Positions 15,924-24,224 of a stretch of 64,000 nucleotides of DNA are shown one piece after another. The stretch comes from Aquisalimonas lutea (GTDB lineage: Bacteria; Pseudomonadota; Gammaproteobacteria; Nitrococcales; Aquisalimonadaceae): the NCBI RefSeq assembly GCF_030409225.1, contig NZ_JAUFPK010000006.1, positions 124,001 to 188,000 on the forward strand, given 5' to 3'. Under the pieces are notes generated by a model, which saw nothing but the letters and a program-made list of their open reading frames with translations, ran no database searches and was not told the origin of the DNA. The translations under genes were made by a program, and so were the position numbers. Positions within the stretch are counted from its first letter, which is position 1. The number at the start of each line of letters is the position of its first letter.

Positions 15924-16406
15924 ATGACGGATGTGCTCTTGACCACGCTGGCCGTGGTGCTGTGCATCGGGGCGGGAACGGTCGGCGGGGTGTTCTTCGC
16001 CTTCTCGACCTTCGTGATGCAGGCTCTAGCACAGCTGCCGGTCGCCGGCGGGGTCGACGCCATGCAGCGCATCAACGTGGTCGTGCTCAACCCGGCCTTC
16101 CTGGGCGTTTTCATGGGCACGGCGGGGGTCGCGGCCGTCGGCGCGGCCCTCGCCATCGTCACTGCGGGCGGTGCGTCCGCCGCGCTTGTGCTGGTCGCCG
16201 GCGTCGTGTATCTGCTCGGCTCCTTCGCCGTGACGCTGGTGTTCAACGTGCCGCGGAACGAGCGCCTCCGCCGCCTGGAGATCGATTCGGCGGAGGCGGC
16301 GGCGTACTGGCCGGAGTACGTGCGCGAGTGGACCCGCTGGAACCACGTCCGCACGGCGGCCTCGTTGCTGTCCGCCGCATGCGCCGCCGGGGCCGTCGCC
16401 GCTTGA
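15924..16406 (+). CDS. DUF1772 membrane protein (anthrone oxygenase-like)
   Basis: A 160-residue protein with four hydrophobic segments. The N-terminal GAGTVGGVFFAFSTFVMQAL, the central RINVVVLNPAFLGVFMGT, and VFNVPRNERL followed by a WPEYVREWTRWNHVRTAAS end are the DUF1772 pattern. Some fungal relatives are anthrone oxygenases; bacterial ones are uncharacterised. It starts 40 bp after the NAT stop with a GAGGGAGA ribosome site and is probably the last gene of the SoxR-box operon. Confidence 0.85.
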   Translation: MTDVLLTTLAVVLCIGAGTVGGVFFAFSTFVMQALAQLPVAGGVDAMQRINVVVLNPAFLGVFMGTAGVAAVGAALAIVTAGGASAALVLVAGVVYLLGSFAVTLVFNVPRNERLRRLEIDSAEAAAYWPEYVREWTRWNHVRTAASLLSAACAAGAVAA

Positions 16407-16457
16407 GCGCGGGTCCGGGGACGGTCCGGCCGCCCGGGCGACGCGCACGGACCGTGC

Positions 16458-17522
16458 TCACGAGGCGGCTTTTGTCGCCACATAGACCTTGTTCAATGGG
16501 TGATCGAAGGGCAGGGCGGTGACGGTCCGGAAGCCGGCCCGCTCCGCCATCTCCCGGACGACGGCCTCGGGCAGCCCGCAGGTGCCCAGCCCCTTGCCGT
16601 GCAGGCAGAGCGAGGTCGTCATGCAGTAGGTGACGCTCAGGGTGTAGAACAGCGCCCCCGTCGGGCCCAGGTTGTCTTCCAGCCGGTCGCCCACCCGGTA
16701 TTCCACGAGCAGGTAGGAGCCGCCGTCGCGCAGCGCGTCGTGAATCAGGCGGAAGGCCTCCTGCGGGTCCTGGAAGTCGTGGGCCGCGTCGAAGGTGAAT
16801 ACCACGTCGAACGGCCCCGACAGGCCGTCGTGGACGTCGTGCTTGTGGAACCGGACGCGGTTGTCCACGCCCGCCTCCCGTGCCAGCCGGCGCGCTCCCT
16901 CCAGGTTGATATCGGACAGCTCGTAGCCCACCGCGGTGACCCTCGGGAAGTCCTGGGCGAGCTTGATCAGGGCGCGGCCCTTGCCGCAGCCGACGTCGGC
17001 GATGTGCGCCCCGTCCTCCAGCTGCTCCAGCAGGCCCGCTTGCGGGAGCCATTCCTGCATCAGGAAATTCTCGGACCAGGTGGCCGTGACACGCTCCATG
17101 CCCTCCCACCAGTCCCGCGTATAGCGGTCGAGCGGGATCCCGCCCCCGTGGCGGAACTTCTCCTTGAGCTCCGGGAGGATGTGCCAGAGGCCGGGCAGCT
17201 GGTGGTAGATGCCGCCGAAGAATACCGGGCTTTCCGCATCGACCAGTACGGGCGCGTGCTCCGGCGGCAGGTGGAAGGCCCCGGTGTCCGGGGTGTACTC
17301 CAGGTAGCCGCCGCAGGCCATGGCCGCGAGCCATTCGCGGACATAGCGCTCCTGGAGACCCAGGGCCCCGGCGAGCTCTTCACTGCGCATGGGCCCTTCC
17401 GCAAGCGCCCGGAACAGACCCAGCCGGTCGCCGATGTGAGCCATGAGCATCATGAAGCCGCCCTTGATGTCCATCATGGCGTGATCGACGAACTGCTGCT
17501 GCTTGCTCGGATCGATGTGCAT
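16458..17522 (-). CDS. winged-helix class I SAM methyltransferase (copy 1)
   Basis: A 354-residue protein. The N-terminal 120 residues form a winged-helix dimerisation domain (MLMAHIGDRLGLFRALAEGP, then LGLQERYVREWLAAMACGGYLEY). The methyltransferase domain follows: motif I HIADVGCGKGRALIKLA, then VGYELSDINLEGARRLA and VVFTFDAAHDFQDP. The fold resembles mycobacterial Rv2258c-type enzymes, whose substrates are not settled. It diverges from a GlxA-type regulator with a palindrome between them. A second copy of this pair lies at 51375-53725. Confidence 0.87.
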   Translation of the reverse strand: MHIDPSKQQQFVDHAMMDIKGGFMMLMAHIGDRLGLFRALAEGPMRSEELAGALGLQERYVREWLAAMACGGYLEYTPDTGAFHLPPEHAPVLVDAESPVFFGGIYHQLPGLWHILPELKEKFRHGGGIPLDRYTRDWWEGMERVTATWSENFLMQEWLPQAGLLEQLEDGAHIADVGCGKGRALIKLAQDFPRVTAVGYELSDINLEGARRLAREAGVDNRVRFHKHDVHDGLSGPFDVVFTFDAAHDFQDPQEAFRLIHDALRDGGSYLLVEYRVGDRLEDNLGPTGALFYTLSVTYCMTTSLCLHGKGLGTCGLPEAVVREMAERAGFRTVTALPFDHPLNKVYVATKAAS

Positions 17523-17567
17523 GACGGCTTTCCTCCTTCGCGTAACCGTGTCCGTATTGTCCTGCTA

Positions 17568-17579
17568 CACTCCGGAGTG
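17568..17579. promoter_or_regulatory. palindrome in the methyltransferase/GlxA divergent region
   Basis: CACTCCGGAGTG is a perfect 12-bp palindrome, 46 bp upstream of the methyltransferase ATG and about 117 bp upstream of the GlxA-type gene. A possible operator for one of the divergent genes; no copy is seen in the second methyltransferase/GlxA module. Confidence 0.3.
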
Positions 17580-17696
17580 CGTGGAGAGGCGAATCCGCGC
17601 GAACGGGGGCATTTGTGACAGGAATACCCCCATGGAGCGGGAGAGCCCGCGCGCCGCGACCGTGCTCCCGCCGGACCTTGCCCAGGGGGAGGCATC

Positions 17697-18731
17697 ATGG
17701 CGGAATGCCGGGCAACCCGACACGTGTGCCTGGTCGCGGTCCCGGAGGCGTCAGCCGGTACGGTGACCGAGCTCTTCGAGGCACTGCAGGACTTCTCCCC
17801 GCTGAGCTGGGTCGACCCGTCACTGGGACATACCCGCCCGTTCTCCCTGGGCATCGTCGCCCCCGGCGACGGGCCGCTGCGCTTCCGCAGCGGCCTGACC
17901 CTCGCCGGCACGTCGCGCGTGGACGAGGTGACACGCACGGACATCGTCATCGTGCCGCCCCTCATGGTGCCTGCCGGCGGGGACTGGCAGACCGGGCGCT
18001 ATCCGGAAACGGTCGCGTGGTTGCGCCGCATGCACGACGCGGGCGCGCAGCTGTGCTCCGCGTGCACGGGCCTGCTGCTTCTGGCGGAAACGGGGCTGCT
18101 GGACGGCCGCACGGCCACGACCCACTGGGCGATTGCCGAGATGTTCCGCCGCACCTTTCCGGCGGTTTCCCTGGATCTCGACAAGACGCTCATCGTCGCG
18201 GGCGAGCGGCAGCAGTTCCTGTTGTCCGGGGCAGCCTCCGCTTGGCAGGATCTGGCGCTGTGCCTGATCGCCAGGTACCTGGGTACGGCCGTGGCGCAGG
18301 CCTGCGCCCGGTTCCATGCGCTCAACGCCCATGTCGAGGGAATGGCGCCCTACCGCGCGTTCCTGCCGCGCCTCGATCATGACGACGCCGCCGTGCAGCG
18401 CGCTCAGCACTGGATCGGCGAGAATCTCGCCTGCGCTGCCCCCGTGGATTCCATGAGCATCCAGGCGAGGCTGTCCGAGCGCAACTTCAAGCGTCGCTTC
18501 ACCCGGGCGACCGGTCTCACGCCCTTGCGCTATGTCCAGGAGCTCCGGATCGACCAGGCCAAGAAGCTCCTGGAGCGGACCCGGGAGCCCGTCCACGAGA
18601 TCGCCTGGCTGGTGGGCTACGAGGATCCCGCCTTCTTTCGGCGGCTGTTCAAGCGGCTGGTGGGCATCACCGCCCACGAGCACCGGCGCCGGTTCAGCCT
18701 GTCCCGGCTGGAGAGCGGGGCGGCAGTATGA
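17697..18731 (+). CDS. GlxA-family transcriptional regulator (copy 1)
   Basis: A 344-residue regulator with an N-terminal DJ-1/PfpI-like domain (about 9-190) and a C-terminal AraC helix-turn-helix (about 235-335). The amidotransferase-like elbow is GAQLCSACTGLLLLAETGLLDG, followed by TTHWAIAEMF. The HTH shows SIQARLSERNFKRRFTRATG and HEIAWLVGYEDPAFFRRLFKR. GlxA regulators sense small metabolites and usually control adjacent genes. It diverges from methyltransferase copy 1, the obvious target. Confidence 0.9.
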   Translation: MAECRATRHVCLVAVPEASAGTVTELFEALQDFSPLSWVDPSLGHTRPFSLGIVAPGDGPLRFRSGLTLAGTSRVDEVTRTDIVIVPPLMVPAGGDWQTGRYPETVAWLRRMHDAGAQLCSACTGLLLLAETGLLDGRTATTHWAIAEMFRRTFPAVSLDLDKTLIVAGERQQFLLSGAASAWQDLALCLIARYLGTAVAQACARFHALNAHVEGMAPYRAFLPRLDHDDAAVQRAQHWIGENLACAAPVDSMSIQARLSERNFKRRFTRATGLTPLRYVQELRIDQAKKLLERTREPVHEIAWLVGYEDPAFFRRLFKRLVGITAHEHRRRFSLSRLESGAAV

Positions 18732-18859
18732 CCAGCCCTTCTTTCTGTGGAGACAGCCCCGGACGCAAGCTATGCTGAATCCAGCAAGGGAATAAGCTCG
18801 CCTGTCGACCGGCGCCTGCGCCGTGCGACCGAGGGCCCGAGGAACCGGATGCCTGCCCG

Positions 18860-20092
18860 ATGTCCGCGATTGACCGTCAAATCGAAAGCATCTACCGCCA
18901 GCACTCCCGCCGCGTGCTGGCGACCCTCATTCGTCTGGTGGGGGATTTCACCCTGGCCGAGGAGGCCATGCAGGAGGCCTTTGCCGCGGCCGTGCAGCAA
19001 TGGCCCGGCGAGGGCGTACCGGACAACCCGGCTGCCTGGCTGATCCGTGCCGGGCACAGGCGGGGGATCGACCAGATCCGCCGCCGGCAGACGGCGCGCC
19101 AGTATGCGCACCTGGTCGTGCCGGACGAGGCCGAAGCGGTGGAGCTGGACTGCGAGGCCATCGAGGACGATCAGCTCCGGCTGCTGTTCACCTGCTGTCA
19201 TCCGGGGCTGGCCATGCCCGCGCGGGTGGCGCTCACGCTGCGGGAGATGTGCGGGCTCACCACCGAGCAGGTGGCCAGCGCTCTGCTGCAGAAACCGACC
19301 ACGGTCGCCCAGCGCATTGTCCGCGCCAAGCGCAAGATCCGCGACGCGGGCATCCCGTACGAGGTGCCCGGCGCCGATGAGCTGCCCGAGCGCCTGCCGG
19401 GCGTGCTCCGGGTGATCTATCTGGTGTTCAACGAGGGCTACTCCCGCAGCGACGGCGATGCGGTCGTGGACGTGAATCTGGTGGCGGAGGCCATCCGCAT
19501 GGCGGAGTCCCTTGCGCGTCTGCTTCCGGAAGGGGAGGTGTACGGCCTGCTGGCGCTGATGCTGCTCCACGACGCCCGGCGCGCTGCCCGCGCGGATGCC
19601 GGCGGCGATCTGGTCACGCTGGACCGGCAGGATCGCAGCCGCTGGGATCGGGCGCAGATCGACGTCGGCGTGCAGTGGCTGGAGCTGGCCCTGGCGGCGA
19701 CACCGGCGGGGCCGTATACCCTGCAGGCCTCCATCGCCGCCGAGCACGCGCGGGCGGCCCGGTACGAGGATACCGACTGGGCCCGCATCGTGCGCCTCTA
19801 CGAGGCGCTCTACCGCCAGCAGCCGTCGCCGGTGATCGCGCTCAATCGGGCCGTGGCCGTGGCCATGCGCGATACGCCCGCCGACGGCCTGCGCCTGCTG
19901 GATGCCATGACCGGGCAGAAGGAGATCGTCCACTACCATCTCTTCCACGCCGCCCGCGCCGATCTTCACCGGCGTGCCGGCGACCGGGACGCCGCCCGGC
20001 ACGCCTACGAGCGGGCACTGGCCCTTGCCGTGCAGGGCCCGGAGCGGCGTTTCCTGGAGCGCCGCCTGGCCGAGCTGGATAGCTCGGCATGA
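18860..20092 (+). CDS. ECF42-type RNA polymerase sigma factor
   Basis: A 410-residue ECF sigma factor. Region 2 is at about 5-75 (HSRRVLATLIRLVGDFTLAEEAMQ), region 4 at about 110-165 (GLTTEQVASALLQKPTTVAQRIVRAKRKIRDAG). The long C-terminal half begins PGVLRVIYLVFNEGYSRS and is helical with TPR-like character. That extension and the DGPF genes immediately downstream define the ECF42 group. No anti-sigma factor is nearby, as usual for ECF42, where the extension itself is thought to control activity. Confidence 0.92.
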   Translation: MSAIDRQIESIYRQHSRRVLATLIRLVGDFTLAEEAMQEAFAAAVQQWPGEGVPDNPAAWLIRAGHRRGIDQIRRRQTARQYAHLVVPDEAEAVELDCEAIEDDQLRLLFTCCHPGLAMPARVALTLREMCGLTTEQVASALLQKPTTVAQRIVRAKRKIRDAGIPYEVPGADELPERLPGVLRVIYLVFNEGYSRSDGDAVVDVNLVAEAIRMAESLARLLPEGEVYGLLALMLLHDARRAARADAGGDLVTLDRQDRSRWDRAQIDVGVQWLELALAATPAGPYTLQASIAAEHARAARYEDTDWARIVRLYEALYRQQPSPVIALNRAVAVAMRDTPADGLRLLDAMTGQKEIVHYHLFHAARADLHRRAGDRDAARHAYERALALAVQGPERRFLERRLAELDSSA

Positions 20093-20169
20093 GCCGCCGG
20101 TGCCCTGTCGATCCCGGCCCGAGCCGCACGACTTGATGATGCAACCCGACACTGAAGGAGGAGACTGTC

Positions 20170-21009
20170 GTGCGATACATGCTCATGCGCAAGGCCGACG
20201 CACAGACCGAGGAGGGCGTCATGCCGTCCGAAGGCATGCTGCAGGCCATGGCGGATTACAACGAGCGCCTGATCCGTGCCGGCGTGTTCGTCACCGGCGA
20301 CGGCCTGCGGCCGAGCCGGGAGGGGAGCCGCATCACGTTCCGGGACGGTGAGCCGGTGGTCACCGACGGCCCGTTCGCGGAAACCACGGAGCTGCTTGCC
20401 GGCTACACCGTGCTGGAGGTGGCGTCCCTGGACGAGGCCGTCGCCTGGGCGAAGCAGTGGCCGCGGGAGGACGGCAACGTCACGCTGGAGCTGCGGCGCT
20501 ACATGGCGCTGGAGGACTTCACGCCCGGCGCGGCGATCGAGCACCACCGGGCGCACGGGCGGCTGCCGACCGACATGAACGTGCACCTGGCGTTCCCCGG
20601 TACCTGCCGCGAGGCCATGACCTTCTATGCCGAGGTCACCGGCGGCCACCTGGAGGCCATGCTCACCTACGGCGAGACGCCGGCCGCCGCGGACGTGCCG
20701 GCCCACTGGCACGACCGCATCGTCCACGCCTCGCTCAATCTGCGCGGCCGCCGCCTGATGGGTGCGGACATGGACGGCGACTGCTACCAGGCGCCCCAGG
20801 GAGCCCACGTGCAGCTCAGCTACGACGAGCCGGAACAGGCCGAAGCCGTGTTCGCGCGGCTGGCCGATGGCGGCACGGTGAGCATGCCCATGGGCGAGAC
20901 GTTCTGGGCCCGGCGCTTCGGCATGGCGGCCGACCGCTACGGCGTGCACTGGATGATCGCCTGCTGGCCCGAAGAGTGCGGGCGCAGCATGGAACAGGAG
21001 GCATCATGA
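20170..21009 (+). CDS. YCII (DGPF) domain fused to a PhnB-type glyoxalase domain
   Basis: A 279-residue two-domain protein with GTG start and a strong GAAGGAGGAG ribosome site. Residues 1-120 are a YCII/DGPF domain (RYMLMRKAD ... VVTDGPFAETTELLAGYTVLE). Residues about 135-270 are a PhnB/3-demethylubiquinone-methyltransferase-like glyoxalase domain (NVHLAFPGTCREAMTFYAEVTGG ... RFGMAADRYGVHWMI). DGPF proteins are the signature neighbours of ECF42 sigma factors. Reaction unknown. It overlaps the next gene by ATGA. Confidence 0.88.
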   Translation: MRYMLMRKADAQTEEGVMPSEGMLQAMADYNERLIRAGVFVTGDGLRPSREGSRITFRDGEPVVTDGPFAETTELLAGYTVLEVASLDEAVAWAKQWPREDGNVTLELRRYMALEDFTPGAAIEHHRAHGRLPTDMNVHLAFPGTCREAMTFYAEVTGGHLEAMLTYGETPAAADVPAHWHDRIVHASLNLRGRRLMGADMDGDCYQAPQGAHVQLSYDEPEQAEAVFARLADGGTVSMPMGETFWARRFGMAADRYGVHWMIACWPEECGRSMEQEAS

Positions 21010-21365
21010 AATACGTGGCGCTGGTGTACTACCAGGAAAGCATCATCGAGGCCATGAGCGAGCAGGAGTGGCACGACCTCAACCAGGAGTGCATCGCCGG
21101 GGTGGAGCGGCTCACCGAGCAGGGCAAGTTCGTCACCGGCCAGCCCCTGCAGCCCGTGGACACTGCCACCACCGTACGCGTGCGCGACGGCGAGGTAATC
21201 ATCTCCGACGGGCCGTTCGCCGAGACCAAGGAGCAGCTCGCCGGCTTCTACCTGCTGGAAGCCACCGACCTCAACGAGGCCCTGCAGCTCGCGGGCCGCA
21301 TTCCGCCTGCGCGCTTCGGCAGCATCGAGGTCCGTCCCGCGCGCGAGCTGCCACCGAAGGACTGA
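21006..21365 (+). CDS. YCII (DGPF) domain protein
   Basis: A 119-residue single-domain YCII protein. It has MKYVALVYYQE, the DGPF motif in VIISDGPFAETKEQLAGFYLLE, and a typical end FGSIEVRPARELPP. The structural relative YciI has a weak hydrolase-like active site, but no physiological substrate is established for this group. The ATG overlaps the stop of the preceding YCII-PhnB gene, so the two are translationally coupled in the ECF42 operon. Confidence 0.88.
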   Translation: MKYVALVYYQESIIEAMSEQEWHDLNQECIAGVERLTEQGKFVTGQPLQPVDTATTVRVRDGEVIISDGPFAETKEQLAGFYLLEATDLNEALQLAGRIPPARFGSIEVRPARELPPKD

Positions 21366-21382
21366 ACCGGGAGAGAACGATC

Positions 21383-21736
21383 ATGAGCTACGTGGATGGA
21401 TTCGTTGCCGCCGTACCGAATGACAACAGGGAGCGCTTCATCAAGCACGCCCGCGAGGCCGCCGAGGTCTTCAAGGACTACGGAGCGCTGCAGGTCGTGG
21501 AATGCTGGGGGGACGACGTGCCCGAAGGCGAGGTCACCTCCTTCTCCATGGCCGTGCAGCGCAAGCCCGAGGAAACCGCCGTGTTCTCCTGGGTGCTGTG
21601 GCCATCGCGGGAGGTGCGCAACCAGGCCATGCCGAAGATCATGGCGGATCCGCGCGTCCAGCCGGACGTCAATCCCATGCCCTTCGACGGCAAGCGGCTG
21701 ATCTACGGCGGCTTCGAGGTGGTTGTGGACGTGTAG
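21383..21736 (+). CDS. DUF1428 family protein
   Basis: A 117-residue protein: MSYVDGFVAAVPNDNRERFIKHAREAAEVFKDYGAL, then VECWGDDVPEGEVTSF and MPFDGKRLIYGGFEVVVDV. This is the DUF1428 pattern, an alpha/beta ferredoxin-like fold of unknown role, commonly found beside YCII proteins. A GGGAGAG ribosome site lies before the ATG and only 17 bp separate it from the YCII gene, so it is the fourth gene of the ECF42 unit. Confidence 0.9.
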   Translation: MSYVDGFVAAVPNDNRERFIKHAREAAEVFKDYGALQVVECWGDDVPEGEVTSFSMAVQRKPEETAVFSWVLWPSREVRNQAMPKIMADPRVQPDVNPMPFDGKRLIYGGFEVVVDV

Positions 21737-21752
21737 GAGTCCGTTTACGGCG

Positions 21753-21786
21753 GCCTGCTGCCGCCCGGACAGGGGCGGCAGCAGGC
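21753..21786 (+). terminator. perfect 14-bp hairpin ending the ECF42 operon
   Basis: GCCTGCTGCCGCCC (21753-21766) and GGGCGGCAGCAGGC (21773-21786) pair perfectly around the loop GGACAG, 17 bp after the DUF1428 stop. No T-run follows, as with several other hairpins in this GC-rich window. Confidence 0.7.
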
Positions 21787-21904
21787 ATGGAGGATGGACG
21801 GGTGCTCGTGCGGAACACGACGAGCGTTCGACGATACCTGCTTGGGCGCCGGGAGCGGGGAGGGCATAATCCGGGCATGTCGATCTCGCCGGGATGCAGG
21901 GAAG

Positions 21905-22333
21905 ATGAAAAGAATACTAGCGTTCTATTGGCCCCTGTTTGTTCTTCTCGCCGTTGCAGCGACCTTCGCGGGGTATTCCTGGTACCTCGAAGAGCCGGCG
22001 TGCAGCCGCGTTGCCGGCGTCAACGTCGCCCTGCTCGGCCTGGCGGTGTTCTGCTTTGTCCTGCCGGCGATCGTGGCCGTCGCGTCGGCATACGGAGCCT
22101 GGGTCGGTCTTCTCGCGTTGCGCGCCGGCCGTTTCCCACCCGCCGGTATACCGGGCCTTGAACGCAAGAAGATCCGATACGGAAGCCAGGCCAAGGCTCT
22201 GTCCGTGGTGGCGCTTCTCTCCCCGGTCCTCGCCGTGGTCATCCTGTGGTTGGGAATCGCATCGTTTGACGCCATTGCCGGTGAGCGAAGCGTCGGGGAA
22301 ATGCAGGAGAGGATCGAGAGCGAATGCCGGTAG
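21905..22333 (+). CDS. membrane protein of unknown function
   Basis: A 142-residue protein started at MKRILAFYWPLFVLL. Three hydrophobic segments are clear: residues 7-25, 38-72 and 98-118, with a basic loop LERKKIRYGSQAK between the last two. Residues 119-142 are a charged cytoplasmic or periplasmic tail. The frame upstream to 21794 has no domain content and contains the hairpin flank, so ATG 21905 is chosen. I recognise no family. It ends just before the GFA gene. Confidence 0.65.
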   Translation: MKRILAFYWPLFVLLAVAATFAGYSWYLEEPACSRVAGVNVALLGLAVFCFVLPAIVAVASAYGAWVGLLALRAGRFPPAGIPGLERKKIRYGSQAKALSVVALLSPVLAVVILWLGIASFDAIAGERSVGEMQERIESECR

Positions 22334-22392
22334 CGGCCGTCCGGAGTGCCCGGATGCGGCGGTCGTTGCAATGGCGACAGGGAGGCGACAGG

Positions 22393-22791
22393 ATGCTTCA
22401 CGGCAGCTGCCTTTGCGGGCGAATCCAGTACCAGTACCGCGGAGACATTGATGAAATCTCCATGTGCCACTGTACGCAGTGTCAGAAGGGCCAGGGGACG
22501 GCGTTCGTCGCCGCCGCGCCCGTGGCGACGGAGAAGCTCACGTTCGTCCGCGGGCAGGAATTCCTCAAGGAGTACCGGTCCAGCCCGGGGAAGGTCAGGG
22601 CCTTCTGCGCGGAGTGCGGCAGCCCCGTGTACAGCGCACGGGATGACCTGCCGGGGGTGAGGCGACTCCGGGTCGGGACGCTCGACACAGCCGTGGAGGC
22701 CGGACGGAAGTATCACGCGTTCGTCGCCTCGAAGGCGCGCTGGTACGAGATCCGGGATGAATTCCCCCGGTACCAGGGTCCGTCGACGTAA
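22393..22791 (+). CDS. GFA-family protein (glutathione-dependent formaldehyde-activating enzyme-like)
   Basis: A 132-residue zinc protein. The characteristic cysteines are in MLHGSCLCGRIQY, ISMCHCTQCQKGQG and VRAFCAECGSPVYS, which together make the two CENP-V/GFA zinc sites. The founding enzyme condenses formaldehyde with glutathione, but most members are of unknown activity. The frame upstream of ATG 22393 overlaps the previous gene; a GACAGG stretch precedes the ATG. Confidence 0.9.
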   Translation: MLHGSCLCGRIQYQYRGDIDEISMCHCTQCQKGQGTAFVAAAPVATEKLTFVRGQEFLKEYRSSPGKVRAFCAECGSPVYSARDDLPGVRRLRVGTLDTAVEAGRKYHAFVASKARWYEIRDEFPRYQGPST

Positions 22792-22874
22792 GCGGGATGG
22801 GTACGGCGATCCCCGTAAGGGTTTCCGGGTCGGATGGGCGCATCGGTTGGAGCACCGCACAGGGAGGGTAAATC

Positions 22875-23882
22875 ATGGGGGGAGCGCGCCGGGTTCTTAT
22901 CGATGGACGGGGCGGCATCAGCTCGATCAAGGTCGTGGAGGCCGAGACCAGGGCGCCCGAGCCCGACGAGGTGCGGATCCGGACCCTGGCTTCCGGCATT
23001 GGTTTCGCCGACGTCATGGCCGCCCACGGCGGCTATCCGCTCGCACCCCGGGGAACCTTCACTCCGGGCTATGACCTGGCCGGCCGGGTCGAGGCGTGTG
23101 GAGCCGATGTTGCGGACCTGGAGGAAGGCCGCTTGGTGGTGGCGCTGAACCCGCAGTTCGGCTGCCAGGCGGATGCCGTGTGCATGAAGGCCGAGCTGGT
23201 CGTGCCGGTCAACGAAGATGCCGATCCGGCACAGGCCGTCGCTTTGGTCCTGAACTACCTCACCGCGCACTGCCTTGTGCACAGGAAGGCGGATCTGACG
23301 GGCGGCGAGACGGTGCTCGTCCACGCCGCGGCAGGTGGTGTCGGCACCGCACTGCTCCAGCTGGGACGCCGCCTGAACCTGACCATGTACGGGACGGCGA
23401 GCCGGGCGAAGCACGACGTGGTGCGGGAGCTTGGCGGTATTCCCATCGACTATCGCAGCGAGGACTTCGTCGAAGTCATCCGGAGGGAGCACCCCCACGG
23501 CATCGATGCCGCGTTCGATCCGTTCGGAGGGGAGAATCTCCGCAGGTCGTACGACGTCGTCGGGCGGGGCGGACGGGTGGTGAGCTACGGGTTCGCCGGC
23601 GACAGCTTCGGGGGCCGCGCGGAGATGATCAAGGGCCTGCTGCGGATGGCCTGGCTCAATGCCTGGCCTGACGGCAAGCGCGTTTCCCTGTGTGCAACCC
23701 CGGACGAGGTCCGGAAGAACAATGCATGGTACAGGGAGACCCTGTCCGGGCTAGTGCGGATGCTGGAGGCCGGCGAAGTGCAGCCGGTCATCGGCGCGCG
23801 TGTCCCGCTCGCGGAAGCGGCGGAGGGATACCGGCGCGTCGCGGAGGGATCGGTAACCGGAAAGGTCGTTCTGATCCATTGA
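22875..23882 (+). CDS. zinc-binding dehydrogenase / quinone oxidoreductase (MDR)
   Basis: A 335-residue medium-chain dehydrogenase/reductase. GroES-like N-terminal half: SGIGFADVMAAHGGYPLAPRGTFTPGYDLAGRVE. Cofactor half: ETVLVHAAAGGVGTALLQLGRRLNLTMYGTASRAKHD, with AAAGGVG as the NADP loop. The catalytic-zinc cysteine and histidine ligands of alcohol dehydrogenases are absent, so a zinc-independent quinone-reductase-type enzyme is likely. GGAGGG lies upstream of the ATG. Confidence 0.87.
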   Translation: MGGARRVLIDGRGGISSIKVVEAETRAPEPDEVRIRTLASGIGFADVMAAHGGYPLAPRGTFTPGYDLAGRVEACGADVADLEEGRLVVALNPQFGCQADAVCMKAELVVPVNEDADPAQAVALVLNYLTAHCLVHRKADLTGGETVLVHAAAGGVGTALLQLGRRLNLTMYGTASRAKHDVVRELGGIPIDYRSEDFVEVIRREHPHGIDAAFDPFGGENLRRSYDVVGRGGRVVSYGFAGDSFGGRAEMIKGLLRMAWLNAWPDGKRVSLCATPDEVRKNNAWYRETLSGLVRMLEAGEVQPVIGARVPLAEAAEGYRRVAEGSVTGKVVLIH

Positions 23883-23921
23883 GCCTCTCGTGTCCGAATG
23901 AGGCGTCGTAGGGCGACGCGA

Positions 23922-24164
23922 ATGAATGATGAGGACGGCATGGCACGGAAGCGGGGCCAAGGCTCCGGTGGCGAGAATGCATCGGAGAGCAAGCCGGCAA
24001 GCGCCTTGGCGGCGCTCGTCGCCGGAATCGCCGCCGGCCTTTGTCTTGGTGCAGGCCTCGGCGTAGTGATGGACAGCCTGCTGACCGGTATCGGAATCGG
24101 CCTGGCGGTGGGCGGAGGCGCCGGCGGGGTGTGGGCGTCCCTGCTCTATGGCGGGGACATCTAG
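23922..24164 (+). CDS. small membrane protein with glycine-rich helices
   Basis: About 80 residues from ATG 23922 (MNDEDGMARKRG); ATG 23940 is an alternative with GAGG five bases before it. A charged, disordered N-terminus is followed by two Gly/Ala-rich hydrophobic segments, ALAALVAGIAAGLCLGAGLGV and LTGIGIGLAVGGGAGGVWAS. No family recognised. It lies 39 bp after the MDR gene on the same strand. Confidence 0.55.
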   Translation: MNDEDGMARKRGQGSGGENASESKPASALAALVAGIAAGLCLGAGLGVVMDSLLTGIGIGLAVGGGAGGVWASLLYGGDI

Positions 24165-24224
24165 ACGGAAACGCTTTATCCGTTTGTTGTTCGGCAACCG
24201 GAAGGAAGGGAAGGTCTCATCGTA

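Noticed and set aside
14750-16483. A 577-residue open frame on the minus strand under the NAT and DUF1772 genes
   Set aside because: Antisense to two genes with complete family motifs and behind a SoxR-type promoter; no domain in the reading frame.
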